A stretch of 64,000 nucleotides of DNA from Vitrella brassicaformis. Its lineage: Eukaryota > Sar > Vitrellaceae. The stretch lies in NCBI GenBank assembly GCA_001179505.1, contig CDMY01000309.1:24211-88210 (forward strand), given 5' to 3'. This document shows positions 45,753-55,000 of this stretch, in pieces (the stretch's first letter is position 1; every line of letters begins with the position of its first letter). The notes beneath the pieces are model-generated. The model had not been told where the DNA came from and searched no databases. It worked only from the letters and a program-made list of their open reading frames with translations. The position numbers and the translations under genes are program-made.

Positions 45753-47276
45753 GGCGCCTCAGTACTCCTGCCGGCGGCTCCGGACCGGCGGATGTTTTTT
45801 TTTCTTTTGTGAGGGGGAGGGGCGGGGGGGACGGAGCGGGCGCAGACTCGTCAAATCAGGCGGAGATTAGCTGATTCTGACGATGCCGGCGAATGCGGCG
45901 CGCGATCCACTCGACCTGATCACGCAAACACGGCGATTGGGCAGCCGGACACCGCAATTGGGCCACCGTATAGCCCGTCCTCACAGCGATGAAACGCTTC
46001 TCTGGTGGCAAAGGTGGTTCTCTCAGTCAGGACGTGTCAGTGGGAGGGAAATCCACTCATCAGAATATAAAATGTAGGCAGCAATCGACATGTCTACATC
46101 GACAAGGACAACAGGGAGACATAACATAGCGAGAACCTTTTCTAGAATTCGGCTGTCGTTACTGTTCTTTTGCCTCGAAATCTGCCTGCATCTGCCGGAA
46201 CTTGAGATGTCATAATGTGCCGCACCTGCTCCCGTGAGCGTCCCATCGAGCAGCTCTCTTCGAAGAGCGAGCTCTTGTTATGGAGAATGCGGTGCGCGCA
46301 GTCGATCTGTACACACATATATACACATCGATCCCACCCCATTAAAATGTTCAATCAATAGATAGGTGTCGCGTCGTGTTGCACTTGCCCGGAAGTAGAG
46401 TCTCCCCTGCGAAGGCTCAGCATGGATGTGATAAGCATGACGACCAATGGACTGAAGCTGCACATGACATACACCAGCCAATTTTGTGTCAGAGAGGGGG
46501 AGTGCCTACATTGCACTGCTTACGTCTAGCTGACATGGCACGGCACACACCGCACGCATTCCATGTGCACTTACTTCGGCTCAGTGATTGTTTTCGTTTT
46601 CGTGTGAACGTGATCGTTTGCTGCTGCGGGCTGGTCCTTTCCTCAGGCAGTGGTGAGACGGCAACGGTGATGGGCGCGTCGATCGACGGATTGCTCTCCT
46701 TGCTTCTGCTTGCACCTTCGATCAGGACACTTTGCGCTTCTTGCTCCGCGTGTGGTACCGATGCGTCGGCTCAGCAGCAGCAGGCAGGGTGGTCTGCTGG
46801 CCGGTGGGGATGTGGGGCGCCGCACACACCACGGCAACAACAATAAGGCATCCGTATAGCCATCTGTCCATGTGTGTGTGGTGTGGCGTACCGTGTTTTG
46901 GCTCGCCCGCCACATCCTTCACGTCGAAGGCGTTGCTGTTGGCCTTGCGCGTGGTCGTCACGGCCGCACCGGCCCCCGCAGCTGCGTTGCACACATCACA
47001 CACACACACAGACACACGTGAGAGAGAGGCGCAAGCACCGTGTGTCTGTTGTGTGTGTGGCGGCTGACCCTTTGAGGCGTCGGCATCGATCTCCTCATCC
47101 TCCGCATCCGCCGTGAGCTTCAACCCCCCCACACGCTCCCCGGGCGGCAGGAATTGCCACTTAGGGGTCGCCCGGTGCTCGAGCTTCACACCAGACACAT
47201 TCTGGCCAGGACCCGTGTGGCCACAAGTGGTTGTTGCTGCTTCCAATCCTGGAAGGACTGTTCGCCCCGCCGCTCC
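45597..47276. repeat. Tandem duplication, unit 1
   Basis: Its start (CCTATGGTCCCGGAATGACA, 45613) recurs at 47595, and its end (GGAAGGACTGTTCGCCCCGC, 47251) recurs near 48739, so two head-to-tail units are present. Shared blocks include the MPPSDGF exon, GATCCACTCGACCTGATCACG (45905 / 47917), a short secreted-looking frame starting MDRWLYGCLIVVAVVCAAPH (start 46871, minus) and the exon with PPGERVGGLKLTADAEDEE. Unit 1 also contains the Argonaute-derived fragment at 46142-46457, which unit 2 lacks. Confidence 0.85.
46142..46457 (-). pseudogene. Argonaute gene fragment
   Basis: The sequence matches two parts of the intact gene at 8360-8760. LQSIGRH (46457 downward) corresponds to the exon before PAZ; it is then joined to a piece ending RLYFR, whose parent is the QLYFQ exon; next IDCAHRILHNKSSLFEE matches IDCTHRILHSENLFE. 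The exon with GAVINVNRFQ and intervening introns are missing. The GC-AG intron between LYFR and IDC is kept, here with a consensus GCAAGT donor. Frame is lost at the fusion. This is a truncated DNA-level copy without the PIWI domain. Confidence 0.8.
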
Positions 47277-47576
47277 NNNNNNNNNNNNNNNNNNNNNNNN
47301 NNNNNNNNNNNNNNNNNNNNNNNNNNNNNNNNNNNNNNNNNNNNNNNNNNNNNNNNNNNNNNNNNNNNNNNNNNNNNNNNNNNNNNNNNNNNNNNNNNNN
47401 NNNNNNNNNNNNNNNNNNNNNNNNNNNNNNNNNNNNNNNNNNNNNNNNNNNNNNNNNNNNNNNNNNNNNNNNNNNNNNNNNNNNNNNNNNNNNNNNNNNN
47501 NNNNNNNNNNNNNNNNNNNNNNNNNNNNNNNNNNNNNNNNNNNNNNNNNNNNNNNNNNNNNNNNNNNNNNNNNNNN
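47277..47576. other. Assembly gap, 300 N
   Basis: This is exactly 300 N at the junction of the two tandem units. The left flank ends within duplicated sequence and the right flank begins at the start of unit 2, so the gap may hide more copies or be a collapse point. Confidence 0.95.
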
Positions 47577-48764
47577 CCACCCATAATACTCCCTATGGTC
47601 CCGGAATGACAGCCCCGCCACCCTATAGCCCGTCCTCACAATGATGGCGTTTGTGGGGACGGGCATGGTGCCAGGGTGGAGTTGGTGCCGCAACTCCACC
47701 CTGTTGGCTATTCGGAAGCCATCTGAGGGCGGCATGGCGCCTCAGCACTCCTGCCGGCGGCTTCGGACCGGCGGATGTTGATTTTCTGTGAGGGAGGGGC
47801 GAGGGGGACGGGGGATTGAGGAAGGGGGATGCGGGCGTCGCACAACTGGACGCGAACTCGTCAAACAGGCGAGAATTTAGCTCTTTTGACGATGGCGGCC
47901 GAAGCGGGGCGCGATCCACTCGACCTGATCACGCAAACACAAACATTCATTCGAGTCGTGACTTATCGTACCTCTCTGACGCCATTGCATCGATGCCGAA
48001 CATTCCGGCAGACACCACACGCATACCAAGAGCTCTGTAGTCGCTATGTGCACTTGCTTCAGTTGAGTGATTGTTTTCGTGTGAACTTGATCGTTTGCTG
48101 TTGCGGGCTGGTGCTTTCCTCAGGCAGTGGTGGGACGGCGACGGTGATGGGCGCGGCGTCGATCGACGGATTGCTCTCCTTGCTTCTGCTTGCACCTTCG
48201 ATCAGGACACTTTGCGCGTCTTGCTCCGCGTGTGGTACCGGTGCGTCGGCAGCAGGCAGGGTGGTCTGCTGGCCGGTGGGGATGTGGGGCGCCGCACACA
48301 CCACGGCAACAACAATAAGGCATCCGTATAGCCATCTGTCCATGTGTGTGTGGTGTGGATGTGGCATACTTGAGCCACTTGTCGAGGACCACGCCCGCCA
48401 CATCCTTCACGTCGAAGGCGTTGCTGTTGGCCTTGCGCGTGGTCGTCACGGCCGCACCGGCCCCCGCAGCTGCGTTGCACACATCACACACACACACAGA
48501 CACACGTGAGAGAGAGGCGCAAGCACCGTGTGTCTGTTGTGTGTGTGGCGGCTGACCCTTTGAGGCGTCGGCATCGATCTCCTCATCCTCCGCATCCGCC
48601 GTGAGCTTCAACCCCCCCACACGCTCCCCGGGCGGCAGGAATTGCCACTTAGGGGTCGCCCGGTGCTCGAGCTTCACACCAGACACATTCTGGCCAGGAC
48701 CCGTGTGGCCACAAGTGGTTGTTGCTGCTTCCAATCCTGGAAGGACTGTTCGCCCCGCCGCTCC
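47577..48764. repeat. Tandem duplication, unit 2
   Basis: This is the second copy of the 45597-47276 unit, shorter because it lacks the Argonaute-derived insert. Here the MPPSDGF exon is in frame to AIIVRTGYRVAGLSFRDHRE. The unit is followed by unique sequence from 48765 (CAGCCTGATGAAGGC), which continues the exon started in the duplicated part. Confidence 0.85.
48059..48343 (-). CDS. Small secreted-looking open frame in unit 2
   Basis: A 94-codon frame begins MDRWLYGCLIVVAVVCAAPH, a good signal-peptide shape, followed by a Pro/Gln/Ser-rich region with no motif. The unit 1 equivalent (start 46871, end 46722) is only 49 codons because a small indel changes frame. It may instead be the tail of a longer gene whose exons (KWQFLPPGERVGGLKLTADA; NAFDVKDVAGVVLDKWLK) lie just upstream at 48380-48740 on the same strand. 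Function unknown. Confidence 0.35.
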   Translation of the reverse strand: MDRWLYGCLIVVAVVCAAPHIPTGQQTTLPAADAPVPHAEQDAQSVLIEGASRSKESNPSIDAAPITVAVPPLPEESTSPQQQTIKFTRKQSLN

Positions 48765-49706
48765 TCAGCCTGATGAAGGCAAGTCACCACACATGGACAG
48801 CGGCAAACACAAAAGGGTGGATGCGGTGCCCTTGTGTGTCAATGGTGTGTGGTCGGTAGCTTACCTCGACAGCTGCCGTCACCCTCGGCCGCTTCTTGCC
48901 GGCGCCCGCCTGGTAGTTCTTCTTTCGCGCCTTTCCTCGTCGGGCTCAGTGTCCGCCGCCCTCTTGTTGTTGCTGGCGGCCTTGCCACGACCAACACCAA
49001 GTCACCTGCACGACACAAAGAGAGAGAAGGCGGACAAAGCGATCAACACACACATGTGGATGTGTGTGTGCCAACCAGCATTCGAGTCGCCCACCCGCCC
49101 GCCTTGCTGCTGATGCTCGAGGCGGGGGAGAGACCGCGCCGGGGGAGGGTGAGAGGGCTGAGTTCGCCCAGCTGCCGCTGCACCTGTCCCAGCGGTGTGA
49201 CAGGGGTGCCTGTCTGCGAGTGGAGGGACGGGGTCGAGGATGCTCGGGGGTGGAGGGGCGGAGGGAGCCGGATGACGAGGGAAGGAGACTGGCAGGGCGA
49301 CGGCACCAGCGACGGCGGCACCGGCAGCAGCTCAGGCGTCGTGAAGCCTGCAGTAGAGCCAAAGGAACACAGAATGCATGCATGCATGAGTTGATGCTTC
49401 GAAAGGAAGGGGGTGCAGTCCTTGAATGAATTGTCGGGGTGTCCCGTCTTATCTGCCTTGGCCTACCTGTGGCCTCGCGAGCAGGGCATTAGTCGACAAC
49501 GCCATCCAGACGCGGCTGCATTGCCCTCGAGGGCGGCGGTGGCTGTGTGAGGCGAGGGATGAGGGCGAACATAGGCAGCCTCTTGAAAGGGGAGCATCCC
49601 CAGGTCGACGTAGAAGCGGCTCACCATCACGGTTTTGTAGTGCTTCGGAAAACTGCAAAAAAAAAAAGCTCGCCGTCTCCTCGTCTCCATATCTCGACGC
49701 AAAAAA
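48765..49706. other. Probable remnants of a minus-strand gene, plus promoter of the next gene
   Basis: Minus-strand pieces such as AEERRGEQSFQDWKQQQ (48680-48770), ASNNKRAADTEPDEERR (48915-48980) and a Ser/Pro-rich stretch (49043-49350) look like exons of one Lys/Arg-rich protein. Frames do not join cleanly, and I cannot assign start or end. A poly-A tract lies at 49656-49667. Confidence 0.35.
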
Positions 49707-51405
49707 ATGGCCCTTCCCTCCCCCTCTTCTCTTCTCCTTTTTGCTCTGCTCGCATCAGCGACGGCACGTCTTCCCCTGAAGCACCTCCATCGGCATAACC
49801 TGTCCTTCCACGAGCTGGTACCAACACGATACGTTCAACACTTCCCCCAAACAACCGAGCCCTCTAATGCGCCGCCTCTCGCCACGGTGCTGAACGATGT
49901 GTATGCCAGAGTGTATGGCAGGGCTCTTATTCCGCCCCGGCCCAGATACTCGCCAGAGCGCATCGATTTCCTGCCGTATTTGAAAACGCCGTCTGGAGTG
50001 CTGCCCATCAGTGATTTTGGGGGCGACCCGACAGGCAAGAACGACAGCAGTGCTGCGTTTGAGAGAGCCATCGATGCGGCGCTGCCACTGTGGAACGGCC
50101 GTCACTTGGCAGAGGGCATTAAAGACCTTGGTGGCGCGACACTGACGCTCGACGGTGGAATCTATCTCATCTCCCGGCCGCTATATATCCCGGGTGGCTA
50201 TGGCAACATGGTGCGCAAGAGGAGTGGACCACACACATAGATACATGCTGAATGATGGCATACAAGCAAAGGGAGTGCGTGTGTTTGCTTTCAGCACTGG
50301 AGGGATGGCAGCATCGTGGCGTCCGAGAGCTTCCCTGCCGACGGCTTCATCATCACTGTAGGCGCCTCGCCTGCGCCACACTTCGACACCGAGACTGCGA
50401 CGCAGGCGAGGCGCCTACAGATTGGCGACCGCAATCAGTTCATGTCATTCTCGGACCTCTATGTCGACGGAAGGGATACAGCGAGCGGCGTGCTGCGGTT
50501 CACGCACACAATTGGGGCAGTGGTTGGCCCTGCCAACCTCTTCATCGGCTTTCACGATGCGGGAGTTCTGATTGAGGGCGGTCACGAGGTAGGCGACACC
50601 GCATACAGACGGACACACAGGATATTCAGCTCGTGTCTCATGTGTTCAGATCAACATCTTTGAGTCATAGCTGGGTCAGTTCTTCTTCGGCGATCCGCGG
50701 AAGCCATCACAGCAGACGGCCGCCGCGATTCGGCTGCTCGGCAACGACCACGTGTTGAGAGATGTGGTGATCTTCAGCGCTAAAATTGGCGTGGAAGACC
50801 GCGCAGGCGCCAACACCCATACAGGCGTACACAGTTGGAATGGCAGCGGGACGGCCATGTTGGTCACGGGCTACTCGACACGCATCCTGGACTCATACCC
50901 CGACTTCAACAGTATTATCGTGCAGAATCCGAATGCAGTGACCATCACTGGCGGCTTCTTCCTGGGCGGCGCCCAGATCATCCTCAGAGCCCACGGCAGC
51001 GAGCCGACATGCAAGGGCCTGCTCGTGAGGGACAACCAGTTCTCATACACCGATAGAGACACGGTGCGAGTTGAGGGCAACTTCACGAAAGTCGTCGACA
51101 CATTCGTCGGCGCGTCCACCATCGGCCGCTCGGCTAAGCTGAAAACCACAAGAGCAGTGCGGCAGCTGCACAAAGAGAATGCGACCGAATGGCTCTTCGA
51201 TTTCAGTGATGTGCTGGTATCCCCGTCGATTGCTCGTGTCATGTATTCGATGGAGATTGAGGGGGACGGTGTTTTTGTGCGTCATGCATCGAGGCCTGCC
51301 GACGGGAACAGGGTGCGTGTGGAGACGGATGTGGCCGTGACGGCGACAGTGATTATGGAAGTCGACCAAAGCGAACTGTTGCAGGGAGGGGTCATGAATG
51401 TGTGA
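49707..51405 (+). CDS. Secreted right-handed beta-helix protein, QRT3-like polygalacturonase
   Basis: Exons: 49707-50210, 50295-50588 and a last exon from 50671 (or 50650) to 51405 (TGA). The signal peptide is MALPSPSSLLLFALLASATA. The pectate-lyase-3 type entry motif is ISDFGGDPTGKNDSSAAFER, then GGATLTLDGGIYLISRPLYI. Exon 2 begins HWRDGSIVASESFPADGFII. Exon 3 has RLLGNDHVLRDVVIFSAKIG, GANTHTGVHSWNGSGTAMLV and TITGGFFLGGAQIIL, all close to plant QRT3-type pectinases, which cut homogalacturonan in cell walls. About 500 residues. Oddity: the normal CAG acceptor at 50647-50649 leads into INIFES then TAG (50668-50670) before LGQFFFGDP. Using that TAG as the acceptor instead removes the stop and loses seven codons. 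Confidence 0.85.
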
Positions 51406-51623
51406 ACACTGTACTGGATTGTTGATGGTGTCTCTGTGTGCGTGTGGTGTGTGGCGTGACCTTGGACTAATGACATGGCTGCTCGGTGCCATTTGTCAAG
51501 CAACTGAACACAGTTCAATAAGAGTAGAATTCTGTCTGTCGTTGTCTCACGATCAGAGACGGCCCCATCCACACACACACACACACACATCCCTCCCTTC
51601 CTTTGTACACCTACTGCACTGCA

Positions 51624-53220
51624 CTACATATCGATCTGCTGTCTGCGCATGACGTCTCTGTGCCCCCCACTCACAACCGCCTTCCTCAGCCCCGCATTCG
51701 GCAAGACATCCGGCAGCCGGCCGAACTTCATGTAGAACACCTTTGGCCCTTCTTCCTGCATGGCCTCCTCCTCGTCGATGTCGCACTCGATGCGCGCCTG
51801 CAGCCGCTTGGCCACTTCCTCGACAGACGGCAGTGCGAGATCCCTCTTGGCGCCATCCACTCGCTCCATCTCGTGCGCTCGGACCACCTTGAGCGAGTCG
51901 AAGATAGAGGGCGGCGGGCCAGCGGCAAAGCCGTCATGGTAGGAGCCGTAGTAGCGCATGAACTGGTGCTGGTGCAAGAGAATGCGCGACGAGTCGTTGG
52001 GGAGGGGCGGGGCGGCGATAAGCTGCGGCAGATAGAAACCCTTCTCCTTGCTGTCAGTGGTGGTGCCGTCTCTGTTGGCGGCTGCCTCGTCTTCTTGTTC
52101 CTTCAATCTCTTCTGTTTGGCGGCCTCCTTGGCCTTGAGCTCCTCCTCAGTGTAGTCCCACATGGTGACCCTCCTTAGCCTCGCCAGCTCAGCCGCCTCC
52201 TCGTCAGTCAGATTCAGCTCCTGCAGTCGATCCCCATCGGCGATCCGCTCGTCGGCCTCACGCACCTTCTCGTCAGCCGACCGGTCCGTCTCGTGGATGG
52301 CAATGCGGCGGTCTCGGTACCTGAAGGTGTTGGCGTTGAAGAACTGCTTTGTGTCGCGGCCCTTGATGGGCAGCCCGTAGGAGGGGTCCAGCTGGGTGGC
52401 GTAGTGGGGGTAGGGGAGGCAGCTGTAGAACAGGGGGGGCGACTGCCGCCGGATGGTCGACAGGACGTCGTAGGTGAGGAACTCGCTGTCCGTCACGATG
52501 TGCAGCTCGGCGTTGTCCATCATGGTGGCCGCCAGCGACTTGAGGAACTTGGTGCGGATCAGGCGAGACTGCAGGGTGCGCAGCGGGTGGCGCGTCCGCT
52601 CCGTCTCCTTGTCGGTGGAGGGGTAGTTGACGTACGCAGCCCTCACGAGCTTCTCGGGGATCAGCCTGTGCAGGCAGAAGGCATCTGCACAGAGGATCCG
52701 CACATTGGGGAACCGCACAAGGGCGTCGGGGTGCACCTGGAACGCCCTGACCAGACCGATGGAGCGACCGAACACACACATGTGTGCACGCCAATATCCC
52801 GCTGGCTGCGTGTGTCTACCTGCAGCATTTGTGCAGTGCATTGAAGACTCTCCTGTAGTCGTTGTCGATGGCAATCCAGTTCTGGTCGGGGTTGTGCAGG
52901 GCGTGGTGCAGCGCGAACTCGGCGTCCCCACACCCGATGTCCAGATAGCACTCCTCGCCCTCGCGGAAATACCACTGCTCAAGTGCCGGAGCCATCCCAG
53001 ATCTGAACCAAACACACACAGAGCCACATTTGCCAGTGCAGTGCAATGCAGAACATCCCACCATCCATCAGTGTGCGTACCCGTCTCTTCCAAACAGGAG
53101 CCCAGGAGGGTCCCACAGGTAGAACTGGGTCATCTCTGCCCGGTGCAGGTACCACTGCCTCAGCTGTTGGTTGAAGAGCCGCTGCAGGGCGGTGAACGCA
53201 TTGGCCGAGTGAACACTCAT
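51624..53220 (-). CDS. TrmB/METTL1-like tRNA (guanine-N7) methyltransferase-like protein
   Basis: Three exons on the minus strand: 53081-53220, 52820-53002 and 51624-52746. The start is MSVHSANAFTALQRLFNQQL. The SAM-binding motif is CYLDIGCGDAEFALHHALHN followed by NWIAIDNDYRR, as in TrmB (LDIGCGxGxF, then the acidic loop). Next come VRILCADAFCLHRLIPEKLV, AAYVNYPSTDKETERTRHPL at the place of the family's FPDPWPK motif, and a beta strand ELHIVTDSEFLTYDVL matching the LHxxTD motif. The family makes m7G46 in tRNA. Here the FPDPW motif is changed (NYPSTDK) and a long C-terminal extension (about 230 residues with a KEAAKQKRLKEQEDEAA helix) is added, so the substrate may differ. Stop at 51624. Confidence 0.82.
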
Positions 53221-53441
53221 CGCAGCTGCACAAGACGGATTCGGCAGATCAACAGCAAAAGGACATAGAGCAGGCAATGGAGAAGACGGGAAGCTCAACA
53301 GAGAACGACGGAGGGATGTGAAGAGGACGCACCTTTTCGGCAGCAGCGATTTCAGGGAGCACCCTAGGCGGCCTTTTAGAAGGCGCAAGTGGGGTCTGCC
53401 GAGCGGGAGTATTTGGCACTCGTTATCAGTATCAGTACCGA
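53221..53441. promoter_or_regulatory. Divergent promoter, TrmB-like / small membrane protein
   Basis: This is a 221-bp spacer between divergent starts. I see no copy of the two recurrent motifs and no TATA box. It is called from position only. Confidence 0.3.
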
Positions 53442-54185
53442 ATGGCGATGCCAGATGCAGTCGATGAGTTTTGGCCGTCAGAGCCGGAGCACGGCGCACC
53501 GGCTGCCGACCAGCCTCACGTCGCCATCGAGGGAGAGGAGGTGTCGGGCGACGGCAAGACCATCCCGCTGGACCGGCTGTACTTCCTCCTGGCTGCCGCT
53601 GCCACCATCCTCGTCGCTGCCGCTGTGCTATCGCTGTGGTAAGAAGCAACACTCCGCTGCTGCTGCTGATGCTGATGCTGATGCTCACTCTCTTACTGCA
53701 CTGCTCTGCCCTTATATGTGTTTTCAGGTATCGGTTCAAGCAGTCCCGTCAGAGGAAGCGGGACGAACAGCTGGACCGGAAGAGGGAACAAGCACGGTAC
53801 AACAGATGAAGAGCATCCATCCATCCATGCAGCCCTCATTCGTGTGTGACGTCATGTTCTCCCCTGCTGCAGGCTTCGCCAGTTGGCTCGTCTGGAGGAG
53901 GAGGCCGACCACTTCAAACACACGGTGGAATACGAGGTAGGTGGGTGACCCAGGCAGCCAGCAGCCCGCCTCTAGGGTCTATCTACCGTGCATCTTCCCT
54001 TTTCTCTCTTTCAGCGCATGGAGCAGGAGGCCAAGGAGCGTGACAAGGGCATCACGGCTGAGCACCGGCACACGATGGACAAGGCGGAACACTACGGCCC
54101 TGGCCTGGACAGCCCCTTCTTCGACAAGTCTATGCCAGGTTACCGGCCGCAGCGCAAGGGACCTGGCATGAGGGGTGGTGGATGA
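53442..54185 (+). CDS. Small single-pass membrane protein with cytosolic coiled coil
   Basis: Four exons: 53442-53638, 53728-53795, 53873-53936 and 54015-54185 (TGA), about 165 residues. An acidic N-terminus (MAMPDAVDEFWPSEPEHG) precedes one membrane segment, LYFLLAAAATILVAAAVLSL W. The following part is highly charged and helical (YRFKQSRQRKRDEQLDRKRE, LRQLARLEEEADHFKHTVEY), a likely coiled coil. It ends in a Gly/Arg/Pro-rich tail (YRPQRKGPGMRGGG). The positive charges after the membrane segment put the C-terminus in the cytosol. I do not recognise the family. Confidence 0.75.
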
Positions 54186-55000
54186 CGGCGGTAGACGCGG
54201 AGGCAGCCATGTGTCAGTCGCACACATGGGCCTTCGGCGACCGATGTCCGTGCATACGTACGGACATCCGTCCGCTCTGACTTGTGTTTTTCCGTGTACA
54301 ATTCAACCAAGGGGCATCGGGGGAGATGTTGATATGTATCCGGGCAATTCAATTGCGGGGGAGTGTCATCGCAATATGCATGACCGCAAGTTGATGAGTG
54401 AGTGCATGAGTGCTGTTCGAGTGACGGCTGGGGGGCAGAAGGCCCGTTGCGGTCCGCTCACAGCCCGAAGGAAACGGCGCTCTGCTCACTCGCCAACTCG
54501 CTGCATGCGTGCATGGCTTGGCTGGCTGGCTGCATTTATGAGGGTGGCAGACGATGATAGCTGTCTGTCTGTCTGTGCAGATGTGTGGAGTGACGTACGC
54601 CTGTGAGCGCGGATTCATGAATCTATTGCTGTGTTCATTGTGTTCACGAAACGTCATCGGTCGAAGAAACGGATCACATCGAGGTATAGCTGACGCGTTT
54701 TGATGCTTTTCTCGTTCCCTGATCTGTACAAGTCCAGCAGGCAGGCAGTCACGAAACACTACACTAACGCATGATTGGGTCAGTCCACCCCGGCCAGCCA
54801 GCCATGAGAGCATCCCTCCGTCACGACAGCCCTCTGCCATCCCCTAGGCCTGCACAATCCTACACTCCACGCATCCTCCCTTGGCAAGAGTGGGGCGACC
54901 GACCTGACAGACAAGAATGGGACCCCACACACAGCATACATGCAGCACCGGTGGACAAGCCCATCGACGGAGGAGACACAAACCGTACCTGTCCTCCTTG
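54186..55000. other. Intergenic spacer
   Basis: An 815-bp stretch between convergent 3' ends. It has short GTCT and GGCT runs near 54515-54575 and a 10-bp inverted pair (GTCCGTGCATACGTACGGAC) at 54246-54265. No gene is seen. Confidence 0.55.
54246..54265. terminator. Perfect 20-bp palindrome downstream of the membrane-protein gene
   Basis: GTCCGTGCATACGTACGGAC contains GTCCGT and ACGGAC as complementary arms around a near-palindromic centre (GCATACGT). It lies 60 bp after the stop at 54185. A role in 3' end formation is only a guess. Confidence 0.25.

Noticed and set aside
50668-50670. UAG recoding as a sense codon (in-frame TAG here and at 36745)
   Set aside because: TAG ends several genes cleanly at conserved C-termini (DUF1295-like 3036, GMC 20227, RGG 34732, TBC 39649), so it is read as stop in this genome.
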